A stretch of DNA of 64,000 nucleotides from Pseudoneobacillus sp042683745. GTDB lineage: Bacteria > Bacillota > Bacilli > Bacillales > Cytobacillaceae. Positions 35,540 through 44,993 of the stretch are shown piece by piece. The notes under the pieces were generated by a model. The model did not search any database and was not told the origin of the DNA. It was given only the letters and a program-made list of their open reading frames with translations. The stretch lies in the NCBI RefSeq assembly GCF_042683745.1, contig NZ_JBHUJX010000012.1:186001-250000 (forward strand). The letters are read 5' to 3'. Both the position numbers and the translations under genes were made by a program. The stretch's first letter is position 1. Each line of letters begins with the position of its first letter.

Positions 35540-36691
35540 ATGTACTATCGTCATTTGGGGGAAATTCCTCGAAAACGTCACACCATGTTTAAAAAGGAAG
35601 ATGGATCTCTATTTAGAGAACAGGTAATGGGAACAAAAGGGTTCTCAGGTACACAATCGATTTTATACCATCACTATATGCCTACAGAGGTAGTAAAATC
35701 AGAATATATCGGTAGTTATTTACCTGTTTATGAAGATCAACAGCCATTAAACCATCGTCATTTGATGACTACGAAAATTTCGGAGAAAGGTGATGCGTTA
35801 GAAGCGAGACAATATTTGTTAGGGAATAGTGATTTATTAATTGGAACCATCCATGTTGATAAAGAAATGAAAACTTTCTATCGTAATGGCGATGGCGATG
35901 AAATGCTTTTTATCCATTATGGAACAGGAAAGATTGAAACGATGTTTGGTATCATTACGTATCGACCAGGTGACTATATTATTATTCCAATTGGTACCAT
36001 ATATAAAGTAATACCTGATGCGAATGAAATGACGAAAATTTTATTCATCGAATCATTTAGCCAAATCACTACTCCAAGAAGATATCGGAATGAATATGGC
36101 CAGTTATTAGAGCATAGTCCATTTTGTGAACGCGATATTCGCGGTCCAGAAAGCTTAACAACGATAGACGAACAAGGTGAGTTCGAAGTCATTACAAAAT
36201 CAAGAGGAGCGCTGCATTCGCATGTATTAGGCCATCATCCTTTTGATGTTGTCGGCTGGGATGGTTATTTATATCCTTGGGCCTTTAATATTGAGGATTT
36301 CGAGCCAATTACGGGACGAATCCATCAACCACCACCAGTCCACCAAACATTTGAGGGGCATAATTTTGTCGTCTGTTCTTTTGTGCCAAGATTATTTGAC
36401 TATCACCCTGAAGCAATCCCTGCTCCGTACTATCATAGCAATGTTAACAGTGATGAGCTACTTTACTATGTTAAAGGGAATTTCATGAGCCGTAAAGGGG
36501 TTCAATTGGAATCCATTACTTTACATCCGAGTGGAATACCACATGGACCTCATCCTGGAAAAACAGAGGCGAGCATCGGGAAAAAAGAAACATTAGAGCT
36601 AGCAGTCATGATCGATACATTTAAGCCATTAAAAGTCGTTCAAAAGGCTGTAGATATTGAAGATCCAAATTATATGTATAGTTGGATATAG
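35540..36691 (+). CDS. hmgA: homogentisate 1,2-dioxygenase
   Basis: A 383-residue cupin-type Fe(II) dioxygenase. The family blocks with residues FDVVGWDGYLYPWAFNI, GRIHQPPPVHQTFEG, YYHSNVNSDELLYY and HPSGIPHGPHPG are present, supplying the iron-binding His and Glu. It opens the ring of homogentisate to maleylacetoacetate. ATG 35540 is chosen, after GGAAGGGTGAG; the open frame upstream overlaps the FAH gene. A terminator follows, ending the catabolic operon. Confidence 0.9.
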   Translation: MYYRHLGEIPRKRHTMFKKEDGSLFREQVMGTKGFSGTQSILYHHYMPTEVVKSEYIGSYLPVYEDQQPLNHRHLMTTKISEKGDALEARQYLLGNSDLLIGTIHVDKEMKTFYRNGDGDEMLFIHYGTGKIETMFGIITYRPGDYIIIPIGTIYKVIPDANEMTKILFIESFSQITTPRRYRNEYGQLLEHSPFCERDIRGPESLTTIDEQGEFEVITKSRGALHSHVLGHHPFDVVGWDGYLYPWAFNIEDFEPITGRIHQPPPVHQTFEGHNFVVCSFVPRLFDYHPEAIPAPYYHSNVNSDELLYYVKGNFMSRKGVQLESITLHPSGIPHGPHPGKTEASIGKKETLELAVMIDTFKPLKVVQKAVDIEDPNYMYSWI

Positions 36692-36700
36692 TAAACAAGT

Positions 36701-36731
36701 GCCCCTAATGCTTATTTGGGGCTTCTTTTTA
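36701..36731 (+). terminator. rho-independent terminator after hmgA
   Basis: GCCCC / GGGGC stem with a 12-base loop, followed by TTCTTTTT. Confidence 0.8.
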
Positions 36732-36843
36732 TACTAAAATAATTGATTCTTATTCTAAGATACAGTTTAATTGAAAAAGGAAGTTCTGGCGAATTATGTA
36801 ATAGACTAATTGTAAAATTTAATAGTAGAAAGTTGGAGTAATC

Positions 36844-37338
36844 GTGAATATCGAAAAAGTAAAGAAAGAACAAGAAGCGATTTTACATCATATCATGCAG
36901 TTTTATATTTATGAGTTTAGTAAGTTTATTCCTGCTATTAAACTAGAAGAGAATGGTGCATACAGTCCGTTCGATTTAAATAAGTATTGGGAAGATGAGC
37001 AATTTCATGCATATTTTATAAAACTAGAAAATGAATTAATCGGATTTGCTCTAGTAGAAACAGGTGTAGATCATGAGCCGCATTCAATCAATGAGTTTTT
37101 TGTTGTAAAAAAATATAATGGGAGAGGATATGGTGCAGACGCGGCAAAACAAATCTTTGATTTATTTCAAGGAAAATGGCAAATTACCCAAATCCACAAC
37201 AACTACCCTGCACAAGCCTTTTGGAGAAAGGTTATAAATGAATATACAAATGGGCAATACACCGAATTCTACGATGACAAACGTCGTTCGATACAGGAGT
37301 TTGACACTTCAGGATTAACAAGCACTGTAATGAAATAA
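36844..37338 (+). CDS. GNAT-family N-acetyltransferase
   Basis: A 164-residue GCN5-related acetyltransferase. The acetyl-CoA pyrophosphate loop is seen as KKYNGRGYGADAAKQIF and the late AQAFWRKVINEY is typical of the family C-terminus. The GTG start has a TTGGAG site. It is flanked by terminators and stands alone. The substrate is not evident. Confidence 0.78.
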   Translation: MNIEKVKKEQEAILHHIMQFYIYEFSKFIPAIKLEENGAYSPFDLNKYWEDEQFHAYFIKLENELIGFALVETGVDHEPHSINEFFVVKKYNGRGYGADAAKQIFDLFQGKWQITQIHNNYPAQAFWRKVINEYTNGQYTEFYDDKRRSIQEFDTSGLTSTVMK

Positions 37339-37362
37339 TTAAAATAGTACATACTTTTATAT

Positions 37363-37385
37363 GACGGTTAATAACCGTCTTTTTT
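37363..37385 (+). terminator. rho-independent terminator
   Basis: GACGGTTA-ATAACCGTC stem followed by TTTTTT. Confidence 0.85.
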
Positions 37386-37556
37386 AGTGATTAAAAATCC
37401 AATATACAGGTAATTATATTGCAATTGTAAATGCGAATGTTAAGATTTTGTAAATTTTTAAATCAACATCTTTTCAATTTCGACATTTTTCGTATAAAAT
37501 GGTTAAGCTTGGCTAAAAATCATTTTACTGGGTTAAAAAATGGGGGTTACAAAATA

Positions 37557-38174
37557 ATGGCTTTTAAGAAAAAAGACAAATTTTCAGTATTATTAAGTGA
37601 GATTGCAGTTAATTTAAAAGAAGGTGCTAATTACTTCGCTGATTATAAACTTAAAAATGTTAGCGATTTGCAAATCTTTTTCGAAAAAATGAAAGAATAT
37701 GAAACGAAAGGCGATTCTTTTGTTCATGAAGTCATTAAAGATTTAAACAACGCCTTTATTACACCACTTGAGAGAGAAGACATTTTACATCTAGCGATGA
37801 GTATGGATGATGTTCTTGATGGTTTCGAACACACAGCTGCACTATTTGAAATGTATTCGATTATTCAAGCAGACGAATATATGTTAAAAATGGTTGATGC
37901 CATTCGAAATGCTGTTATTGAAATTGAAAAGGCAATTGAACTATTAACAAATAAAAAATTACTCCAAATTCGTGAGCATGCGATCATTATTAAAGACTAT
38001 GAATCAAAATGTGACGGTATCTTAAGGCAATCCATTAAGCAATTATTTGCTACTGAAAAAGATCCAATTCGCATTATTCAATATAAAGAAATTTATGAAA
38101 ACCTTGAAGAAATTGCTGATCATTGTCAAGGTGTGGCAAACACTCTTGAAACGATCATTATGAAGAATGCATAA
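37557..38174 (+). CDS. DUF47/PhoU-like phosphate transport regulator (YkaA-like)
   Basis: A 205-residue, all-helical PhoU-like protein (DUF47). The helical repeat with ExxxD-type residues (MKEYETKGDSFVHEV, IKDYESKCDGI) is the family's metal-binding pattern. It sits 13 bases before pit, as ykaA-pit in B. subtilis, and is thought to modulate the transporter. ATG 37557 has GGGGGTT upstream; the longer open frame back to 37431 lacks a site and family similarity. Confidence 0.85.
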   Translation: MAFKKKDKFSVLLSEIAVNLKEGANYFADYKLKNVSDLQIFFEKMKEYETKGDSFVHEVIKDLNNAFITPLEREDILHLAMSMDDVLDGFEHTAALFEMYSIIQADEYMLKMVDAIRNAVIEIEKAIELLTNKKLLQIREHAIIIKDYESKCDGILRQSIKQLFATEKDPIRIIQYKEIYENLEEIADHCQGVANTLETIIMKNA

Positions 38175-38187
38175 GGAGCTTATTTAA

Positions 38188-39186
38188 ATGGACTCTCTAT
38201 TAATCATTACGATTTTAGTTGTCATTGGGGCTCTTGTATTTGACTTTATTAATGGTTTCCATGACACAGCAAATGCTATTGCCACTGCAGTTTCAACTAA
38301 GGCTTTAAAACCGCGCCATGCGATCATCATGGCTGCGTTCATGAACTTTCTAGGTGCTATGACCTTTACAGGTGTAGCGAAAACGATTACAAAAGATATT
38401 GTGGATCCATTCACATTGCAAAACGGATCTCTTGTCATTCTAGCTGCGTTAATTGCCGGAATCGCCTGGAATTTAATTACCTGGTATTATGGAATACCGA
38501 GTAGTTCTTCCCATGCGATTATTGGATCAATCGCCGGGGCTGCCATTGCTGCAGCAGGTTTCAGTTCATTAAATTATGCTGGATTCTTAAAAATATTGCA
38601 GGCACTCATCTTTTCACCGATCATTGCCTTCGTCGCAGGATATATTGTATACAGTATTTTTAAGATCGTATTTAAAAATAATAATTTAACGAAAACGAAT
38701 CGTAATTTTCGATTTGTCCAAATCGCTACTGCTGCATTACAATCCTATACACATGGAACAAATGATGCGCAAAAAGCAATGGGGATTATTACGATGGCTC
38801 TTATTGCAAACAATTATCAGCAATCAACAGATATTCAAACATGGGTTCAAGTATCCTGTGCACTTGCCATGGGACTTGGAACTTCTGTAGGTGGATGGAG
38901 AATCATCAAAACGGTTGGTGGAAAAATCATGAAAATTCGCCCAGTTAATGGGGTAGCTGCTGATTTAACAGGAGCAATGATCATTTTCGGTGCCACATAC
39001 ATTCATTTGCCTGTTAGTACAACACATGTTATTTCTTCCTCGATTTTAGGAGTAGGATCTGCACATCGCTTAAAAGGGGTAAAATGGGGAACAGCCCAAC
39101 GAATGTTAGTAACATGGGTAATTACCTTACCAATCTCAGCAACATTAGCTGCACTTGTATATTTTCTGTTAAATTTAATTTTTTAA
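38188..39186 (+). CDS. pit: low-affinity inorganic phosphate transporter Pit
   Basis: A 332-residue PiT-family carrier with about ten helices and the duplicated signature: FDFINGFHDTANAIAT near the N-terminus and TGAMIIFGATYIHLPVSTTHV in the second half, plus YGIPSSSSHAIIG and YTHGTNDAQKAMG. It imports phosphate (or metal phosphate) with protons. It is in an operon with the DUF47 gene and ends at a strong terminator. Confidence 0.9.
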   Translation: MDSLLIITILVVIGALVFDFINGFHDTANAIATAVSTKALKPRHAIIMAAFMNFLGAMTFTGVAKTITKDIVDPFTLQNGSLVILAALIAGIAWNLITWYYGIPSSSSHAIIGSIAGAAIAAAGFSSLNYAGFLKILQALIFSPIIAFVAGYIVYSIFKIVFKNNNLTKTNRNFRFVQIATAALQSYTHGTNDAQKAMGIITMALIANNYQQSTDIQTWVQVSCALAMGLGTSVGGWRIIKTVGGKIMKIRPVNGVAADLTGAMIIFGATYIHLPVSTTHVISSSILGVGSAHRLKGVKWGTAQRMLVTWVITLPISATLAALVYFLLNLIF

Positions 39187-39191
39187 TTATA

Positions 39192-39225
39192 AAAAAGCCG
39201 GAACTCTCAATTGTTCCGGCTTTTT
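39192..39225 (+). terminator. rho-independent terminator after pit
   Basis: AAAAAGCCGGAAC / GTTCCGGCTTTTT with an eight-base loop. The A/T flanks make it work on both strands. Confidence 0.9.
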
Positions 39226-39356
39226 GTGTAATCTAGTTGTTTTCCCAGCCGGTTCCTCCACATTCTTGTTACCTAATCTTCTTAAGATTTAGGTTTGTGT
39301 GGCAGACTAGAACGAATGTTCCTTTTTATACTGAGATCAGCATGATCACGGTTATA

Positions 39357-39896
39357 TCAAGAGTCTTGCTCAACTTTTCGCCCATGATAAAATCGTTTAT
39401 CCTCTACCAATTGGTTTTCTTTCGCTGAGAGGACTTCTGGTTTAATTTCTATAATGGATGTTTTACTCCCTAGAGACGATCGGTACTTTTCTACGTGGGT
39501 TGGAGATAAAGACTGTGCATAGTAATTTGGCACATATTTTTCCAACATTTTCTGCATTACTTCTGTCGCTTTTGATAAATCCGTTAATAGCTCAGCTTTT
39601 CCAAAAATCATCACACTCATATAGGCAGTGTCCGTTTTTGCTGGAACTGGATCTGCCATCGTTCCATAACTTTCACTAACGGTAAAACAAACATTAGAAT
39701 TTATCCTTATTATATCCATCTTCTTTCCTTCGGTCGCACCGTGAAAATAAATTTTCCCGTCAAACCAAACATAATTCAAAGGAACAACATAAGGGAAATC
39801 CTCATACGAAATCCCTAAATAACCAGTTTCGGTTTGTTGTAAAAAAGAGTCAATTTTCAATTGATCCGTACATTCAAGTTTTTTCATTCTCATCAT
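39357..39896 (-). CDS. pyridoxamine 5'-phosphate oxidase-like flavoprotein (NimA-like)
   Basis: A 179-residue split-barrel protein (GYLGISYEDFPYVVPLNYVW, IYFHGATEGKK) of the group that includes nitroimidazole reductases and other FMN or heme binders. It is divergently transcribed from a MocR-type regulator whose start is 108 bases away, so it is probably that regulator's target. The exact start among three nearby ATGs is uncertain. Confidence 0.75.
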   Translation of the reverse strand: MMRMKKLECTDQLKIDSFLQQTETGYLGISYEDFPYVVPLNYVWFDGKIYFHGATEGKKMDIIRINSNVCFTVSESYGTMADPVPAKTDTAYMSVMIFGKAELLTDLSKATEVMQKMLEKYVPNYYAQSLSPTHVEKYRSSLGSKTSIIEIKPEVLSAKENQLVEDKRFYHGRKVEQDS

Positions 39897-40004
39897 TTTT
39901 CATCAACCTTTCTACTATTCGTGTTACAATCATTTTAAAAAATAATTGACCTATTCAAAAGTGACAGATTTTTTAAAAATAAGAGGGGCAGATGGAGAAA
40001 AAAT

Positions 40005-41384
40005 ATGGAACGAACACCTTTTTTAGATGAAAATTCATCAACACCTTTATATGTACAACTGTATGAATATTTTAAAAATGAAATTGAAAATCAACGTATT
40101 CCCATGAACAGTAAATTACCGTCGATCAGACAGCTGGCGCTTCATTTAAAAATTAGCCGTAACACTGTAGAAACTGCGTACCAACAATTGCATGCTGAAG
40201 GTTATGTGGAAAGTAAGCCAAAAAGTGGGTTAATAGTTGTTGAAATAGAAGATGTATTCATTTCAACAACTACGAAAAAAGAGCAAATTTCTCCTGTCTT
40301 GCCGCAAAAAGAACAAACTTACATTGATTTTCAATATGGTGAAATTGATGCAAGCAAATTTCCAATTAAGGAATGGAAAAAGTGTTTAGTCAATGTGACG
40401 AATTATTCCTATGGTGACAAACAGGGCCATATCGGCTTGAGAGAGGAAATTGCCACTTATTTATTTCAATCTAGAGGAGTCGAATGTCAAGCAGAGGATA
40501 TTCTTCTATGTGCAGGAACTCAAGCATCGATTCTCCTCCTTACACAATTGCTTCATTTATTTAATCAAAAGGTTGCATTTGAAAACCCTGGTTATGACGG
40601 TGCACGTTTAGTCTTTCAGAGACAGCAATGCGAAATGATTCCAATTTCAATAGAAGACGATGGAGTAAATATACATGAAGTCGAAAAAAGTGGAGCGAAA
40701 GCCCTCTATTTGACGCCGTCCCATCAATTCCCGTTAGGAATGGTTTTGTCCATTACAAAACGAAAAAAGCTTTTACAATGGGCGGAAAAAGAAAATAGCT
40801 ATCTGATCGAAGACGATTATGACAGTGAATTCCGTTATCTTGGGCAACCAATCCCTTCTTTAAAGTCATTGGACTTCCAAGAGCGGGTGATCTATTTAGG
40901 TACGTTCTCAAAAGCCTTTCTTCCCGCAACAAGAGTTAGTTATATCGTTCTACCAAAAACAATAATGCAAAAATATAAAAATGAATTCCACTTTCTAAAT
41001 CAATCTGTTTCTCCAATCATCCAAGAAGCTCTTTACCAATTTATGAAAAAAGGTGAATTCGCTAAGCATATTCGTCGAATGAGGAAATGCTATCAAATGA
41101 AACATAAAGTACTGTTAAATAGTTTAAATCACCATTTTGGTCATCAAATAAACATCATTGGGCAAAAAGCTGGTTTACATCTATTGGTTCAATTGCATGG
41201 ACAAGCGGCAGAAGAATTGATTTTTAAAGCAGAAAGTGTTGGAGTAAAAGTTTATCCAACAAATACATTTTGGCTAAACCCAATGATTGATGATGGAATG
41301 ACCATTATGCTTGGATATGGTGGTTTATCTGAATACGAAATAGAATTAGGAGTCCAAAAATTAAAATTCGCTTGGCTAGGATAA
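40005..41384 (+). CDS. MocR/PdxR-type GntR transcriptional regulator
   Basis: A 459-residue regulator. Residues 1-80 form a GntR winged helix (LPSIRQLALHLKISRNTVETAYQQLHAEGYV); the rest is an aminotransferase-like domain with the PLP region LIEDDYDSEFRY and the Schiff-base lysine in LGTFSKAFLPATR. Such proteins sense PLP or amines. It is divergent from the PNPOx-like gene, which supports local control linked to vitamin B6 or polyamine chemistry. Confidence 0.88.
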   Translation: MERTPFLDENSSTPLYVQLYEYFKNEIENQRIPMNSKLPSIRQLALHLKISRNTVETAYQQLHAEGYVESKPKSGLIVVEIEDVFISTTTKKEQISPVLPQKEQTYIDFQYGEIDASKFPIKEWKKCLVNVTNYSYGDKQGHIGLREEIATYLFQSRGVECQAEDILLCAGTQASILLLTQLLHLFNQKVAFENPGYDGARLVFQRQQCEMIPISIEDDGVNIHEVEKSGAKALYLTPSHQFPLGMVLSITKRKKLLQWAEKENSYLIEDDYDSEFRYLGQPIPSLKSLDFQERVIYLGTFSKAFLPATRVSYIVLPKTIMQKYKNEFHFLNQSVSPIIQEALYQFMKKGEFAKHIRRMRKCYQMKHKVLLNSLNHHFGHQINIIGQKAGLHLLVQLHGQAAEELIFKAESVGVKVYPTNTFWLNPMIDDGMTIMLGYGGLSEYEIELGVQKLKFAWLG

Positions 41385-41498
41385 CCTATATATAGGGGAA
41401 GAATGATCAAAAAATTGTCCATTTCACATGTACATTTTTTAAAAATATGATAAAGTATATTTAGAAAACCTTTGCTATAACAAGGAAGAAAACGTTTT

Positions 41499-41530
41499 CA
41501 CCTGTCCATTTAACGTGAACAGCTGTTTTT
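41499..41530 (+). terminator. possible terminator or leader hairpin before kbl
   Basis: CACCTGTCCA / TGAACAGCTG pairs at 8 of 10 positions, then GTTTTTC. It could end the MocR transcript or act in the kbl leader. Confidence 0.4.
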
Positions 41531-41563
41531 CTTATACAGACATTTTTTAAGGAGGATCTATTA

Positions 41564-42751
41564 ATGTCAAAGAAACTAAATCAATTTTTAACAGAGAACC
41601 TAGAAGATCTTAAAAGTAAAGGTCTATATAATGAGATCGATCCGCTAGAAAGTCCAAATGGACCATTGATCAAAATTAAAGGAAAAGAATTAATTAACCT
41701 ATCTTCCAATAACTATCTTGGATTAGCTACGGACGAAAGACTAAAAAAAGTAGCAAATGAAGCTGTTGAGAAGTACGGGGTAGGTGCAGGTGCCGTTCGT
41801 ACCATTAACGGGACATTAGAATTACATACGAAATTAGAAGAAAAATTAGCCGAATTTAAGCATACAGAAGCAGCCATCGCCTATCAATCTGGATTCAATT
41901 GTAATATGGCAGCCATTTCTGCTGTTATGGATAAAAATGATGCGATCCTTTCTGATGAATTAAATCATGCTTCCATCATTGACGGCTGTCGTTTATCAAG
42001 AGCCAAAATTATTCGCTTTAACCATTCCGACATGGAGGATTTGAGAGCTAAGGCGAAAGAAGCAACGGAGTCAGGCCAATACAACAAAGTAATGGTCATT
42101 ACTGATGGTGTTTTCTCGATGGATGGTGATATTGCTAAACTTCCTGAAATCGTTAAAATCGCCGAGGAGTTTGACCTTATTACTTATGTCGATGATGCTC
42201 ATGGTTCAGGGGTTTTAGGTAGTGGAGCAGGTACCGTTAAACATTTTGGTTTATCGGATAAAATTGACTTCCAAATTGGAACATTATCTAAAGCAATCGG
42301 AGTAGTTGGTGGGTATGTCGCAGGGAAGAAAGATTTAATCGACTGGTTAAAAGTACGTAGCCGTCCATTCCTATTCTCTACTTCATTAACTCCTGCGGAT
42401 GTCGCTGCATCGATTAGATCAATCGAAATTTTAATGGAAAGCACGGAGTTAAATGAACGCTTATGGGAAAACGGAAACTATTTGAAAAAAGGACTAAAAG
42501 ACCTTGGTTTTAATATCGGAGACAGTGAAACGCCTATTACGCCATGTATTATTGGTGAGGAAGTAAAGACGCAGGCATTTAGTAAGCGATTATATGAAGA
42601 AGGTGTCTATGCTAAAGCGATTGTTTTCCCAACGGTTCCACAAGGTACTGGTCGCGTTAGAAACATGCCTTCTGCTGCACATACGAAAGAAATGCTAGAT
42701 CAAGCAATTGCTATTTATGAAAAAGTAGGAAAAGAATTAGAAATTATCTAG
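41564..42751 (+). CDS. kbl: glycine C-acetyltransferase (2-amino-3-ketobutyrate CoA ligase)
   Basis: A 395-residue PLP-dependent alpha-oxoamine synthase: SSNNYLGLA, GAGAVRTINGTLELH, YVDDAHGSGVLG, and the Schiff-base lysine in GTLSKAIGVVGGY. It splits 2-amino-3-oxobutyrate with CoA into glycine and acetyl-CoA. AAGGAGG precedes the ATG. It pairs with tdh 38 bases downstream for threonine breakdown. Confidence 0.92.
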   Translation: MSKKLNQFLTENLEDLKSKGLYNEIDPLESPNGPLIKIKGKELINLSSNNYLGLATDERLKKVANEAVEKYGVGAGAVRTINGTLELHTKLEEKLAEFKHTEAAIAYQSGFNCNMAAISAVMDKNDAILSDELNHASIIDGCRLSRAKIIRFNHSDMEDLRAKAKEATESGQYNKVMVITDGVFSMDGDIAKLPEIVKIAEEFDLITYVDDAHGSGVLGSGAGTVKHFGLSDKIDFQIGTLSKAIGVVGGYVAGKKDLIDWLKVRSRPFLFSTSLTPADVAASIRSIEILMESTELNERLWENGNYLKKGLKDLGFNIGDSETPITPCIIGEEVKTQAFSKRLYEEGVYAKAIVFPTVPQGTGRVRNMPSAAHTKEMLDQAIAIYEKVGKELEII

Positions 42752-42789
42752 GATAAGCATTTTTCAAGACAACATCATGGAGGCAATGT

Positions 42790-43737
42790 ATGAAAAAGAT
42801 TTTAATTACGGGAGCTTTAGGGCAAATCGGATCAGAACTTACAGGTACACTTCGTAATATTTATGGAAATGACAATGTTTTAGCGACAGACATTCGTAAA
42901 AATGAAAGTGATGCAGCCAATACTGGTCCTTTTGAAATTTTAGACGTAATGGACGGCCAAAAGATGGTCGACTTAGCAAAGAAATATGAAGTGGATACGA
43001 TCATTCATATGGCAGCACTTTTGTCAGCAACTGCTGAAGCAAAGCCAGTATTTGCTTGGAACTTAAACATGGGTGGTTTGATGAATGCACTGGAAACAGC
43101 AAGAGAGTTGGGCTGCCAATTTTTCACACCAAGCTCAATCGGTGCATTCGGTCCGACTACGCCAAAGGATAACACCCCACAAGATACGATTCAACGACCA
43201 ACAACGATGTATGGTGTAAACAAAGTAGCAGGAGAATTACTTGCTGATTATTACTACTATAAATTCGGAGTAGATACTCGTGGGTTACGTTTCCCTGGAT
43301 TGATTTCGTACGTCACACCAGCTGGTGGCGGTACAACTGATTATGCTGTAGATATTTATTATGAAGCAATCAAAAATGGCAGATATACGTCTTATATTGA
43401 TAAAGGTACTTATATGGACATGATGTATATGCCAGACGCATTAAACGCGATTGTAAACTTAATGGAAGCAGATGCGAGTAAACTAAAGCATCGCAATTCA
43501 TTTAATGTCACTGCGATGAGCTTTGACCCAGAGGAAATTGCTGCTGAAATTAAAAAGCATATCTCTGGATTTGAAATTTCTTATGAAGTTGATCCTATCC
43601 GCCAAGGAATTGCCAATAGCTGGCCAAATTCCATTGATGCAACAGCAGCAAAAGAGGAATGGGGATTCAAAGCTGAATATGATTTAGCTAAAATGACGAA
43701 GGACATGCTTGAAAAACTTGCAGTTAAATTAAAATAG
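42790..43737 (+). CDS. tdh: L-threonine 3-dehydrogenase, SDR/epimerase type
   Basis: A 315-residue extended short-chain dehydrogenase: Rossmann motif ITGALGQIGSEL, catalytic YGVNK (YxxxK) and SSIGAFGP. It oxidises threonine to 2-amino-3-oxobutyrate, the substrate of kbl. It differs from the medium-chain zinc Tdh of B. subtilis. A bidirectional terminator separates it from the convergent selD. Confidence 0.87.
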   Translation: MKKILITGALGQIGSELTGTLRNIYGNDNVLATDIRKNESDAANTGPFEILDVMDGQKMVDLAKKYEVDTIIHMAALLSATAEAKPVFAWNLNMGGLMNALETARELGCQFFTPSSIGAFGPTTPKDNTPQDTIQRPTTMYGVNKVAGELLADYYYYKFGVDTRGLRFPGLISYVTPAGGGTTDYAVDIYYEAIKNGRYTSYIDKGTYMDMMYMPDALNAIVNLMEADASKLKHRNSFNVTAMSFDPEEIAAEIKKHISGFEISYEVDPIRQGIANSWPNSIDATAAKEEWGFKAEYDLAKMTKDMLEKLAVKLK

Positions 43738-43748
43738 GATTGGCAATC

Positions 43749-43782
43749 AAAATCGCTCAGAGGTGAACTCTAAGCGATTTTG
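43749..43782. terminator. bidirectional terminator between tdh and selD
   Basis: AAAATCGCT / AGCGATTTT with a 15-base internal region that itself pairs partly (AGAGGTGAACTCT). Confidence 0.85.
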
Positions 43783-43795
43783 TTGTTGCAGTTAT

Positions 43796-44845
43796 TTACT
43801 TAACAAAAATAAGCTTTTCTTTCTTTTCAATCACTTTCCCAATGATTGCTGCATGCTCCAATCCATGTACATGTAATTCCGCTACATAATGCAATGCCGC
43901 TTCTTCAGTCATGGAAACGAGTAGCCCTCCAGAAGTGATCGCATCACAAAGGACCAATTGCTCTTCAGAAGTTAAAATACTGAAATCGATATCATTCTCC
44001 AACCATTTTAAATTCGATTTTGAACCGCCAGGCACGACACCATTTTTTGCAAGTTCATATGTACCATCTAAAACAGGAACCGACTGAAGGTTGATTTCAA
44101 AGCTCACTTCACTTCCACGCGCCATTTCACTACTATGACCAAGTAAACCGAATCCTGTAACGTCTGTAACGGCATGTGGATCATATTTTTTCAACAACTC
44201 AGCAGCTGTTTTATTTAACATCGCCATTGTTTCAGTTACAACTTTTTCTTGCTCATCCGTTACAGCACCGCGTTTAATTCCGGTTGTCAAGATTCCAACA
44301 CCAATTGGTTTTGTTAAAACAAGAACATCACCAGGTTGTGCACCGACATTTTTCCAAACTTTCTTTGGATGGACAATCCCTGTTACGGATAAACCAAATT
44401 TCGGCTCTTGATCATCGATCGAATGTCCACCAACTGTTAGTGCTCCAGCTTCCTTTACTTTATCAGCCGCTCCATTTAGGATTTGTGCTAATAATTCGGA
44501 GCCAAGTTTTTTTATCGGGAAGCCAACGATATTCAGAACCGTTTTCGGCTCTCCGCCCATCGCATACACATCACTTAATGCGTTAGCAGCAGCTATTTGT
44601 CCAAACATATATGGATCATCGACAATCGGTGTAAAATAGTCAACGGTTTGTATTAAGGCAATCGTGTCTGTTAATTGATACACTCCTGCATCGTCGGATG
44701 TTTCGTTTCCGACGAGTAATTCTGGAACAGCTTCTTGCTTTGGTAAAAGACGCAAAACTTGCGCCAAGTCCTCAGGACCAATTTTACAGCCTCAGCCTGC
44801 TTTCGTTGATAATGAGGTAAGGCGAATTTTTTCCTGCTCACTCAT
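43796..44845 (-). CDS. selD: selenide, water dikinase SelD with in-frame UGA (selenocysteine)
   Basis: Makes selenophosphate from selenide and ATP. A plain ORF call would begin at 44767, but the frame continues upstream through one TGA (44792-44794) to an ATG at 44845 that has a strong GGAGGTGG site. The joined product is 349 residues and the TGA falls at residue 18 in TKAG-U-GCKIG, exactly the active-site Cys/Sec position of SelD (GCGCK in E. coli). DVTGFGLLGH and the ATP-binding LTVGGHSI follow. It is therefore a selenoprotein. It is divergent from the SelW-like gene and near selA. Confidence 0.92.
44768..44778 (-). promoter_or_regulatory. candidate bacterial SECIS hairpin in selD
   Basis: On the minus strand GUCC-UGA-GGAC starts 13 bases after the UGA codon; the three-base loop has a G at its second position. 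Bacterial SECIS elements are read by SelB and usually carry a G at the loop start. The short stem makes this tentative. Confidence 0.4.
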
Positions 44846-44993
44846 AAAACCACCTCCATAGACAAGTATATCTTTAAATGGTCCTTAAAGCATAATAGAA
44901 ACAAATCATTTGCGGAAAAATAATGATTGTACTAAAATATCAATACATTCACGATTAAGAATATTCGTGAAATAAGAATTTAGGAGTGAAGAA

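Noticed and set aside
37431..37556. Longer start for the DUF47 protein
   Set aside because: The extra residues do not resemble the family and lack a ribosome-binding site.
43796..44845. selD as a pseudogene broken by a stop
   Set aside because: The stop is TGA exactly at the catalytic Sec/Cys position, with conserved sequence on both sides, beside selA.
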